DNA from: Kineosporiaceae bacterium
Lineage (GTDB): Bacteria; Actinomycetota; Actinomycetes; Actinomycetales; Kineosporiaceae
DNA length: 64,000 nucleotides
Direction: 5' to 3'
Assembly (NCBI GenBank): GCA_016713225.1
Contig: JADJPO010000002.1
Span: forward strand, 930,001 to 994,000
Part shown: positions 55,104 through 62,763 of the stretch, piece after piece
How positions within the stretch are numbered: position 1 is the stretch's first letter
Layout of the letters: every line of letters begins with the position of its first letter
The notes under the pieces: generated by a model
What the model was told of the DNA's origin: nothing
Seen by the model: only the letters and a program-made list of their open reading frames with translations
Databases searched by the model: none
Made by a program: the position numbers and the translations under genes

Positions 55104-55406
55104 TCAGCTGGCCGCCGAGACCTTGCGGCGGCGTCCGGTGCTGTAGAACTGCTCGCGGTCGTCCTCGCTGAGGCCACCCCACACGCCATAGGGCTCCCGG
55201 ACGGCGAGGGCGTGCTCGCGGCAGAACTCGAGCACCGGGCAGGTTTCGCAGATCGCCTTCGCGGCGGCGTCCCGTTTGCGTCGGGCCGGCCCCCGCTCGC
55301 CCTCGGGATGGAAGAACAGGGTCGGATCGGTGTCGCGGCAGGCGCCCTCCAACTGCCAATCCCACAGGTCGGCCACCGGCCCGGGAAGTCGGGAGATCTC
55401 AGCCAT
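55104..55406 (-). CDS. whiB3: WhiB-family iron-sulfur regulator WhiB3/WhiD
   Basis: 100 residues. The four [4Fe-4S] cysteines are C23, C53, C56 and C62 (CxxCxxxxxC), with the turn motif GVWGGLSE and a basic tail (GRRRKVS). The N-terminus LPGPVADLWDWQLEGAC is the WhiB3/WhiD form. Such proteins bind the primary sigma factor and respond to oxygen, NO or redox state. Location next to groEL and before bldM/sigD/guaB matches Streptomyces whiD and Mycobacterium whiB3. Confidence 0.93.
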   Translation of the reverse strand: MAEISRLPGPVADLWDWQLEGACRDTDPTLFFHPEGERGPARRKRDAAAKAICETCPVLEFCREHALAVREPYGVWGGLSEDDREQFYSTGRRRKVSAAS

Positions 55407-55656
55407 CGGGTCTCACCCTCGCAAGTGCGGTCGGAAGTGCTTGTGCCTCGTGCGTCGCGGTGTCGAACGAGCGAGCTGCCCGCAGAGTGCCCACATTCGG
55501 CATGGGCTGAAACGTGGGGATCGTCTCGGTGATTCCTGACCCGCTCGCCGAGTCCGTCCCGCTCCACCGCTCAGGTTGCCTGGTCGGCCTGACGACACCA
55601 TGCGCAGGACCGCCCTGGCACTGGGCCGGGCGGCCGTGGTGGAAAGGTGAGAGCCG
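55407..55656. other. Divergent intergenic region whiB3-bldM
   Basis: 250 bases without a gene, carrying the promoters of two divergent developmental regulators. I see no strong housekeeping -35/-10 pair, which fits control by alternative sigma factors. No long palindrome is visible. Confidence 0.5.
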
Positions 55657-56271
55657 GTGGCAACCGTGCTGGTCTGCGACGATTCCGCCCTCGTCCGCGA
55701 GTCTCTGCATCGGACACTGGCCAGTGTGCCGGGTATCACCAGGGTGGTTGACGCCTCCTCTGGTGAGGAAGCCCTGGCTCGTTGGCCCGTCGAGCGCCCG
55801 TCACTGGTCATGATGGACGTGCGCATGCCGGGCATCGGTGGCGTCGAGGCGACCCGACGGTTGCTGGCGCGACACCCGGAAGCTCTTGTGCTGATGGTGA
55901 CGGTGGCCGAAGATGCCGAGGGGGTCGCCCGCGCCGTGTCGAGCGGTGCCCGGGGGTATGTTGTGAAGGACGCGACAAGGGAGGAGATGGCCGCCGCCGT
56001 GGTGCACGCACTGTCCGATGCCGTGTGGCGCCGCCCCATCCCGGCCCCGCGCAGCGTCGAGGCGGCCGCAGCGGCTCCTGCCCTGACCGAACGCGAGATG
56101 CAGGTGCTGACCGGCATGAGCCGTGGCCGGAGCAACGCCGAGATCGGCAAGGAGCTCTTCCTGTCCGAGGACACGGTCAAGACCCATGCTCGGCGGCTGT
56201 TCCGTAAGCTCGACGCAGCCGACCGGGCACAGGCCGTCGCGGTGGGATTCCGATGGGGATTGGTGCGCTGA
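55657..56271 (+). CDS. bldM: BldM-type response regulator
   Basis: 204 residues, GTG start. Receiver domain with D8, D9, D54 (MMDVRMPG), T82 and K104, so the phosphorylation pocket looks complete. LuxR-type helix-turn-helix with LTEREMQVLTGMSRGRSNAE and EDTVKTHARRLFRKL. It ends FRWGLVR as BldM does. In Streptomyces BldM controls sporulation genes, alone or with WhiI. No sensor kinase gene is adjacent. Followed by the sigma factor. Confidence 0.88.
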   Translation: MATVLVCDDSALVRESLHRTLASVPGITRVVDASSGEEALARWPVERPSLVMMDVRMPGIGGVEATRRLLARHPEALVLMVTVAEDAEGVARAVSSGARGYVVKDATREEMAAAVVHALSDAVWRRPIPAPRSVEAAAAAPALTEREMQVLTGMSRGRSNAEIGKELFLSEDTVKTHARRLFRKLDAADRAQAVAVGFRWGLVR

Positions 56272-56341
56272 TCGGGTGGACTCGGGGCGGGTAACACAGG
56301 GGCAAGCGCCCCCCGGCGTAACGCGGTCGCCCGGTCATACG

Positions 56342-56929
56342 ATGACACGGGCAGATGACGGTTCGGAGGGCCTTCAAGGCCTGCTTGCCGGTGCGCTCGC
56401 CGGGAACGCCCGCGCCACCGAGGATCTCCTGGCCGCCGTCCATCAGATGGTTCAGCGCTACTGCCGTGTCCGCTTGTCCCGTTACCCAGCGGCCGAGTAC
56501 ATGGCGGACGACGTGGCTCAGGAGGTCTGCATCGCTGTGTTGTCGGCCCTGACGCGCTATGTGGACGAAGGCAAGCCCTTCGAGGCCTACGTCTACAAGA
56601 TCGCCGCGCACAAGGTCGCCGACGCCCAACGCCACACCTACCGCCACGCCCAGCCCCAGGCGGACATCCCCGACGTCATCGACCTGACGGACGGGCCCGA
56701 ACAGCTCGTGCTGCGCGACGCGGACGCCCAGCAGGTGCGCGACCTGCTCGATCATCTGCCCGAGACCCTGCGCGAGCTCCTGGTCCTGCGGGTCGGCGTC
56801 GGATTGTCGGCCGAGGCCACCGGGCGTGCGCTGGACATGAGCCCGGGTGCCGTCCGGGTGGCTCAGCACCGCGCCCTGGCCAAGTTGCGGACGCAGGCGA
56901 ACCTGATCGTGGACCGGCGGCCGCTGTGA
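56342..56929 (+). CDS. sigD: ECF sigma factor (SigD/ShbA type)
   Basis: 195 residues from the ATG at 56342. Region 2 has EYMADDVAQEVCIAVLSAL and the -10 recognition part FEAYVYKIAAHKVADAQR; region 4 has LPETLRELLVLRVGVGLS and MSPGAVRVAQHRALAKLR. The neighbours (bldM, anti-sigma, guaB, guaB3) match mycobacterial sigD and the Streptomyces gene implicated in hrdB expression. Coupled to the next gene by a GTGA overlap. Confidence 0.87.
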   Translation: MTRADDGSEGLQGLLAGALAGNARATEDLLAAVHQMVQRYCRVRLSRYPAAEYMADDVAQEVCIAVLSALTRYVDEGKPFEAYVYKIAAHKVADAQRHTYRHAQPQADIPDVIDLTDGPEQLVLRDADAQQVRDLLDHLPETLRELLVLRVGVGLSAEATGRALDMSPGAVRVAQHRALAKLRTQANLIVDRRPL

Positions 56930-58065
56930 ACGAGATCCCCGGGGTGAGCACGGTGCCGACGAGCGGCGCACCGGACGTCGCGCTGCTGATCCAGACCGAT
57001 GAACTCCTCGACCGCATCGGACGGCGGATGCCGGTCGCCAGAGACCTGGACGACCCGGTCCTGGCCTCGTTGGCCGTGTTGGCCGCGGACGTCGACCTGG
57101 CCCCGGTCTCCCTCGAACGAACCCGCCGCGCGGCCGTGCAGCGCGGTCTGTGGCCGCCGGACGTGCAACGGTTCGGCGGGGGAGTCGTCCACCGGGATGC
57201 CGCCGGCGATTCCGTACCGGCCACCCAACCGATCACCCTGCCGCGGTTGTGCCCCCCGGACGACGCGCCCGTGGCCTCGCCCGCGGCGCTCATCGCGCCT
57301 CAGCGCACGAATCCCGGTGCCGGGGGCACTCGCCGGGCCGAGCGCTCCCTGGCCGCGACCCGTCGTCCGGTGACCATCAGGGTGGTTCCCGGGCTGGTCG
57401 CCGCCGGGGCGGCCCTGGTGCTGTCGATGACGGCTGCCGCAGCCCTCACCCGAGGGGAGTCGGTCAATCCCGCGGCGGCCCTGGTGCACGTCGTGCGAGA
57501 GATGTCCGACGATGCGCCCCCGCCCGCTCCCGGCTCATCGTCCGGCTCGGCAGGCGAGGCCGGACGTGTGAGCGGCTCGAACGGGTCCGGCTCGGTGTCG
57601 CCCAGCTCCTCGTCGGTGCCCAGCGGGTCCACCTCGCCCGGTTTCGCCGGGCTCGGGCCGATCGGGCCGCTGCCGGTATCGCCGGGTCAGAGCACGACGG
57701 ACCCCGAGAACCCCGGTGTGGTGGCGCCGGGAGGCCAGGCCGGCGGCGACGACTCGGGGCAGCATCCGACGGATGCAGCGACGGCGACCTCGGCGCACAG
57801 CGAGTCACCCGGGGCCGTTGTCCCGGTGACCGCGCCCACGGCAGGTGCCAAGCCGCCTCATCTGCCCCCTGGACAGGGCAAGGACTCGCGTCCACCTCAC
57901 TGGCCGATACCCTCCCGCTCTCCGAACGGCCTCGGCGCCCACCCCCCGGTGCCCGGAGGTCACCCCGGCCCCGGCAACCCGGAGCACCACACCACATCGC
58001 CCGCGGCCAGCGTGGCCACCGCGCCGGCTGAGTCGACGCCGCAGCCCTCGTCGTCCGCCGGCTGA
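56926..58065 (+). CDS. rsdA: Membrane anti-sigma-D factor (RsdA-like)
   Basis: 379 residues from the GTG at 56926. A cytoplasmic N-terminal sigma-binding region (LDRIGRRMPVARDLDDPVLASLAVLAADVD; motif quoted here in part: RDLDDPVLASLAVLAADVD) is followed by one membrane helix at about 152-172 (LVAAGAALVLSMTAAAAL). The outer part, about 200 residues, is Ser/Pro/Gly-rich low complexity. Mycobacterial RsdA is about 300 residues, so the outer region is longer here. It would hold SigD at the membrane until proteolysis. Confidence 0.75.
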   Translation: MNEIPGVSTVPTSGAPDVALLIQTDELLDRIGRRMPVARDLDDPVLASLAVLAADVDLAPVSLERTRRAAVQRGLWPPDVQRFGGGVVHRDAAGDSVPATQPITLPRLCPPDDAPVASPAALIAPQRTNPGAGGTRRAERSLAATRRPVTIRVVPGLVAAGAALVLSMTAAAALTRGESVNPAAALVHVVREMSDDAPPPAPGSSSGSAGEAGRVSGSNGSGSVSPSSSSVPSGSTSPGFAGLGPIGPLPVSPGQSTTDPENPGVVAPGGQAGGDDSGQHPTDAATATSAHSESPGAVVPVTAPTAGAKPPHLPPGQGKDSRPPHWPIPSRSPNGLGAHPPVPGGHPGPGNPEHHTTSPAASVATAPAESTPQPSSSAG

Positions 58066-58109
58066 CCTACGGCGACCGCGCAGGGTCGCGACACAACTAC
58101 CATCGAGTC

Positions 58110-59621
58110 ATGGCGGATCGTGACCCGGCCGTGGTGTTCGGCACCACCGGCCTCACTTATGACGACGTCCTGTTGCTTCCGGGCGAGACCGATGTGATCC
58201 CCAGCGAGGTGGACACCACCTCTCGGCTGACCCGCGGCATCACGCTGCGGATCCCTGTCGTCTCGGCGGCGATGGACACCGTGACCGAGGCGCGGATGGC
58301 GATCGCCATGGCCCGCCAGGGCGGTATGGGGGTGCTGCACCGCAACCTGTCGATCGAGGATCAGGCCTACCAGGTCGATCTGGTGAAGCGGACCCAGACC
58401 GGCATGATCTCGAACCCGGTCACCATCGGGCAGGACGCCACCCTGGAACAACTCGACGAGACCTGTGGCCGCTACCGGGTCTCGGGCCTGCCGGTGGTGG
58501 CTGCCGACGGCACCCTGCTGGGCATCATCACCAACCGCGACCTGCGGTTCACCCCGATCGCCGAGTGGGGAACCACGCTGGTGCGCGAGGTGATGACCCC
58601 GATGCCGCTGGTCACCGCCCCCGAGGGCATCGAGCGGGACGACGCCATCGCCCTGTTGCGTCGGCACAAGCTCGAGCGGCTACCGATCATCAACGCCGCC
58701 GGCACATTGGTCGGGTTGATCACGGTCAAGGACTTCGTGAAGTCCGAGCAGTTCCCCCACGCCACCAAGGACGCCGATGGCCGGTTGATGGTCGCCGCGG
58801 CGATCGGGTACTTCGGGGACGCCTGGAAGCGCGCCACGACCCTGGTCGAGGCCGGGGTCGACCTGCTGGTGCCGGACGTCGCCAACGGCCATGCCCGGCT
58901 CATGCTCGACATGATCCGTCAGCTGAAGTCCGACCCCGCCACCCGCCACGTGCAGGTGCTGGCCGGCAACGTCGCCACCCGTGAGGGGGCAGCAGCGCTG
59001 GTCGAGGCCGGCGCCGACGCGGTCAAGGTGGGCGTCGGGCCGGGATCGATCTGTACCACCCGGGTGGTGGCCGGGGTCGGTGTCCCGCAGGTGACCGCGG
59101 TCTTCGAGGCATCGCAGGCCTGCCGGCCGGCCGGCGTCCCGGTGGTGGCGGACGGCGGGCTGCAGTACTCCGGCGACATCGCCAAGGCCCTGGTGGCCGG
59201 TGCCGACGCCGTCATGATCGGGTCGCTGCTGGCAGGGTGCGAGGAGAGCCCGGGCGAGACGTTGCTGGTCAACGGCAAGCAGTACAAGTCCTACCGAGGC
59301 ATGGGCTCGGTCGGGGCAATGAGTTCGCGGGGTAAGAAGTCCTACTCCAAGGACCGCTACTTCCAGGCCGACGTGGTCAGCGACGAGAAGATCGTGCCCG
59401 AGGGCATCGAAGGGCAGGTGCCCTACCGTGGCCCGCTGTCCGCCGTGATCCACCAGCTGGTGGGGGGTCTGCACCAGTCGATGTTCTACGTCGGGGGCTG
59501 GACCATTCCCGAGCTGCAGGAGCGGGGTCGGTTCGTGCGGATCACCCCGGCAGGGCTGAAGGAGTCCCACCCGCACGACGTCCAGATCACGGTCGAGGCG
59601 CCCAACTACTCCGGGCGCTGA
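58110..59621 (+). CDS. guaB: Inosine-5'-monophosphate dehydrogenase
   Basis: 503 residues. Oxidises IMP to XMP in GMP synthesis. Catalytic Cys315 in GPGSICTTRVVAG; FGTTGLTYDDVLLLPG N-terminus; two CBS domains at about 100-220 (MTPMPLVTAPEGIERDDA); YRGMGSVGAM and the K+ site. TACCAT six bases upstream of the ATG suggests a leaderless transcript. Confidence 0.98.
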   Translation: MADRDPAVVFGTTGLTYDDVLLLPGETDVIPSEVDTTSRLTRGITLRIPVVSAAMDTVTEARMAIAMARQGGMGVLHRNLSIEDQAYQVDLVKRTQTGMISNPVTIGQDATLEQLDETCGRYRVSGLPVVAADGTLLGIITNRDLRFTPIAEWGTTLVREVMTPMPLVTAPEGIERDDAIALLRRHKLERLPIINAAGTLVGLITVKDFVKSEQFPHATKDADGRLMVAAAIGYFGDAWKRATTLVEAGVDLLVPDVANGHARLMLDMIRQLKSDPATRHVQVLAGNVATREGAAALVEAGADAVKVGVGPGSICTTRVVAGVGVPQVTAVFEASQACRPAGVPVVADGGLQYSGDIAKALVAGADAVMIGSLLAGCEESPGETLLVNGKQYKSYRGMGSVGAMSSRGKKSYSKDRYFQADVVSDEKIVPEGIEGQVPYRGPLSAVIHQLVGGLHQSMFYVGGWTIPELQERGRFVRITPAGLKESHPHDVQITVEAPNYSGR

Positions 59622-59656
59622 ACCACTTCGGGTGCTGAATCACGGCAGCTGCTGAA

Positions 59657-61549
59657 TCACGAGCGCTGACCGGCGAGCTCGGTCAGGAAGGCCTTGGCGA
59701 TCGGCGCGGCCACACTGCCGCCGCTGCGGCCCTGCTCGACCACGACGGCGAAGGCCACACCGCCCTGGTATCCGGTGAACCAGGCGTGGGTCTTCGGTGG
59801 GCTGGCGTTGCCGAACTCGGCGGTGCCGGTCTTGCCGAACACCGGCCCGCCCGGGGTGTTCGCCAGCACGGTCGCGGTACCGCCGGTGACCACGTCGCGC
59901 ATCGCGGTGCGCAGTGCAGCGGTCGCGGTGGGGTTCAAGGGCACGGCGGCGGGCTGCTCGGTGGTGGTGGCCAGCCGCGGTGGCAGGTAACTGCCGCGGG
60001 CCACCGATCCCGACATCACGGCGAGGGCCGCCGGCGAGACCAGCACCCGCCCTTGGCCGATGGTGGCCGCGGCCTTGTCGGTGGCTCCGGTGGTGGTGGG
60101 CACCGAGCCGTCGAAGGCGTTCACCACCCCCAGCTCCTTCGCCCAGCCCGCCCCGATCCCGAGCGCGGCAGCGGCCTTGGTCAGGTCGTCGTCCGCCAGC
60201 TTGCGCGACAGTTGCACGAACGCGGTGTTGCACGAGTGCTGGAAGTCCTGCCGGAACGTGGGGGAGCCGAGGGTCTCGCCCTCGAAGTTGCGAAATGCCC
60301 GCCCGTCGATGGTGAAGGACGCCGGGCAGCTCACCGGCGAGGTGAGCGTCACCAGGCCCCGGCCCAGCAGCGCCGAGGTCGAGGCCACCTTGAACGCCGA
60401 CCCGGGTGGGAAGCGGCCGGTCAGGGCGCGGTCGAAGCCGAACGCCGGCCGGTTCGCCGAGGCCAGGATCTCGCCGGTGGCGACATCGACCGCCACCAGG
60501 CCCGACGGGATGTCACCGCTGCCCACCAGGGCCTTCTCCGCGGCCGCCTGCACCTGCGGATCGAGGGTGAGTGTCACGTCCGTGCCGGGCACCCCGGGTT
60601 GATCGAACAGTGGGTTGCCGGCGTCCTGCGGCACCGTCACGCTGATCTCGGGGGTGCCGGCGAGCTGGGCGTCGAACCGCGCCAGCAGGCCGCTGAGGCC
60701 GGCCCGGTCACCGGCGACGAGCCGTCCATCGGACGCCGCGACCAGCTCGGCGGTGACCTCGCCGAAGGTGCCGAGCAGCGGTTGACCGAACTCTCGGGTC
60801 GGCGCCAGGGGTTGCGTGGTCTTCGGATAGACCACGCCGACCAGGGCGTCGAGGGCCTCTCGGCGAGCCTCGAAGTCCGGTTCGCGGTAGGTGATGACGG
60901 CGATCGTGGCCTTGGATCCGGCGCGCCGGGCCGCCGCGAGCTTGGCCACCAGCACCCCGGGCTTCTCCCCGACCAGACGCTCCAGCTGCGTGGCCACGTC
61001 CGGGGTGGCCCGCGTCGGGTCGAGCTGCACCGGGTACACCGTGCGCTGGGGCATCAGCGGCGTGCCGTCCCGGTCGAGCAGGTCGCCGCGTTCGGCGGGG
61101 GTCCGGGTCAGGGTCATGGCCTGCCCGGGCTTCAGCTCGGGATGCCAGTAGCTGCCGCGCTCGGGGGCGGCGATCAGCCAGCGATCGCCCTGCTGGGTCG
61201 CTGTGGTGGGCACCTCGTAGGCCCAGGTCACCCCGTAGGGCAGCGACCAGGTGACCTTCAACGTGGCGTCTGCCCGGTCCTGCCGGCGGGTGACGCGGTC
61301 GCGCTCCACGGTCACGGCCTGCGCCCGCAACCCGGCGGTCGCCAACTGCAGGGTGGTTGCCGCCTTCGGGTCGGCGAAGGGCACCCCGGTGACATCGCGT
61401 CGGGTCCAGCCGGCGGCCAGCGCGTCGATCGCCGCACTCGCCTGGTGGTCCAGCTCGGCCTCGGCGCGCTGATGGACGACGACCGCGCCACCGGCACCCG
61501 CGGCCGCGACCACCGTCACCACTGCCGCGATCACCAGGGGAGTTCGCAT
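59657..61549 (-). CDS. Penicillin-binding protein (MecA-N plus transpeptidase)
   Basis: 630 residues from the ATG at 61549. An N-terminal membrane anchor at about 5-25 is followed by an NTF2-like MecA_N domain (40-150), a dimerisation domain (ERGDLLDRDGTPL) and the transpeptidase with S384-A-F-K387, S439-C-N441 and K573-T-G575. It cross-links peptidoglycan outside the membrane. It lies between guaB and guaB3 on the opposite strand. The MecA_N layout is common in actinobacterial class B PBPs and does not by itself mean beta-lactam resistance. Confidence 0.93.
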   Translation of the reverse strand: MRTPLVIAAVVTVVAAAGAGGAVVVHQRAEAELDHQASAAIDALAAGWTRRDVTGVPFADPKAATTLQLATAGLRAQAVTVERDRVTRRQDRADATLKVTWSLPYGVTWAYEVPTTATQQGDRWLIAAPERGSYWHPELKPGQAMTLTRTPAERGDLLDRDGTPLMPQRTVYPVQLDPTRATPDVATQLERLVGEKPGVLVAKLAAARRAGSKATIAVITYREPDFEARREALDALVGVVYPKTTQPLAPTREFGQPLLGTFGEVTAELVAASDGRLVAGDRAGLSGLLARFDAQLAGTPEISVTVPQDAGNPLFDQPGVPGTDVTLTLDPQVQAAAEKALVGSGDIPSGLVAVDVATGEILASANRPAFGFDRALTGRFPPGSAFKVASTSALLGRGLVTLTSPVSCPASFTIDGRAFRNFEGETLGSPTFRQDFQHSCNTAFVQLSRKLADDDLTKAAAALGIGAGWAKELGVVNAFDGSVPTTTGATDKAAATIGQGRVLVSPAALAVMSGSVARGSYLPPRLATTTEQPAAVPLNPTATAALRTAMRDVVTGGTATVLANTPGGPVFGKTGTAEFGNASPPKTHAWFTGYQGGVAFAVVVEQGRSGGSVAAPIAKAFLTELAGQRS

Positions 61550-61629
61550 GGCGCCATCCAACCGCACCGACGTCGGGGTCGCAGCGGGGGTGAGGCGGAG
61601 GCGGCGAGCGGCACCGCTAGCCTGGCGCG

Positions 61630-62763
61630 GTGAACGAAATCGAGATCGGGCGGGGCAAGCGAGGCCGACGGGCCTACACCTTCGAGGACGTCGCGATCGT
61701 GCCCAGCCGGCGCACCCGTGACCCCGAGGAGGTCAGCGTCGCCTGGCAGATCGACGCCTACCGGTTCGAGCTGCCCGTCGTGGCCGCGCCCATGGACTCG
61801 GTCATGTCGCCCGCCCAGGCCATCGCCCTCGGCAACCTCGGCGGGCTCGGTGTGTTGGACCTCGAGGGCCTGTGGACCCGCTACGAGGACCCCGAGCCGC
61901 TGCTGGCCGAGATCGCCGAGCTCGAGCCGGACCAGACCACCCGGCGGATGCAGCAGATCTACGCCGAGGAGATCAAGCCCGACCTGATCGCGGCGCGGGT
62001 CAAGCAGATCCGCGACGGCGGGGTCACCGTCGCCGGGGCGCTCAGCCCGCAGCGCACCCAGCAGTTCTGGAAGACCGTGGTGGACGCCGGGGTCGACCTG
62101 TTCGTCATCCGGGGCACCACGGTCAGCGCCGAGCACGTCTCCGGCCGGGCCGAGCCATTGAACCTGAAGCGGTTCATCTACGAGCTGGACGTCCCGGTGA
62201 TCGTCGGCGGCTGCGCCACCTACACCGCCTCGCTGCACCTGATGCGCACCGGCGCGGCCGGCGTCCTGGTCGGCTTCGGGGGTGGGGCCACCCACACCAC
62301 CCGCACCACGCTGGGCATCCACGCTCCGATGGCCACCGCCATCGCCGACGTCGCCGCCGCCCGGCGCGACTACATGGACGAGTCCGGCGGACGGTACGTG
62401 CACGTCATCGCCGACGGTGGCATGGCGCTGTCGGGCGACATGGTCAAGGCCGTGGCCTGCGGCGCGGACGCCGTGATGCTGGGGACGGCGCTCGCCCGGG
62501 CCGCCGATGCGCCGGGCCGCGGCGTCCACTGGGGTCCGGAGGCCTACCATCCCCAGGTGCCTCGCGGGGAGCGGATGCCGGTCGAACGGGTCGGCAGCCT
62601 CGCCGAGATCCTGCTCGGCCCCGGTCTGCAGCCCGACGGCACCACCAACCTGGTCGGGGCGTTGCGCCGGGCGATGGCCACCACCGGGTACTCCGACCTG
62701 AAGGAGTTCCAGCGGGTCGAGGTCGTGGTCTCGCCGCACCGTCCCAGCGGCGGCGAGTCGTGA
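61630..62763 (+). CDS. guaB3: GuaB3-family IMP dehydrogenase-related protein
   Basis: 377 residues, GTG start with TAGCCT six bases upstream. It has the IMPDH/GMPR barrel (YTFEDVAIVPSRRT, APMDSVMSP, VIADGGMALSGDMVKAVACGADAVMLG in part) but no CBS domains. At the catalytic loop it reads IRGTTVSAEH, without the cysteine of GuaB. Actinobacteria often carry this paralogue next to guaB; its reaction is uncertain (GMP reductase-like or regulatory). Confidence 0.93.
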   Translation: MNEIEIGRGKRGRRAYTFEDVAIVPSRRTRDPEEVSVAWQIDAYRFELPVVAAPMDSVMSPAQAIALGNLGGLGVLDLEGLWTRYEDPEPLLAEIAELEPDQTTRRMQQIYAEEIKPDLIAARVKQIRDGGVTVAGALSPQRTQQFWKTVVDAGVDLFVIRGTTVSAEHVSGRAEPLNLKRFIYELDVPVIVGGCATYTASLHLMRTGAAGVLVGFGGGATHTTRTTLGIHAPMATAIADVAAARRDYMDESGGRYVHVIADGGMALSGDMVKAVACGADAVMLGTALARAADAPGRGVHWGPEAYHPQVPRGERMPVERVGSLAEILLGPGLQPDGTTNLVGALRRAMATTGYSDLKEFQRVEVVVSPHRPSGGES

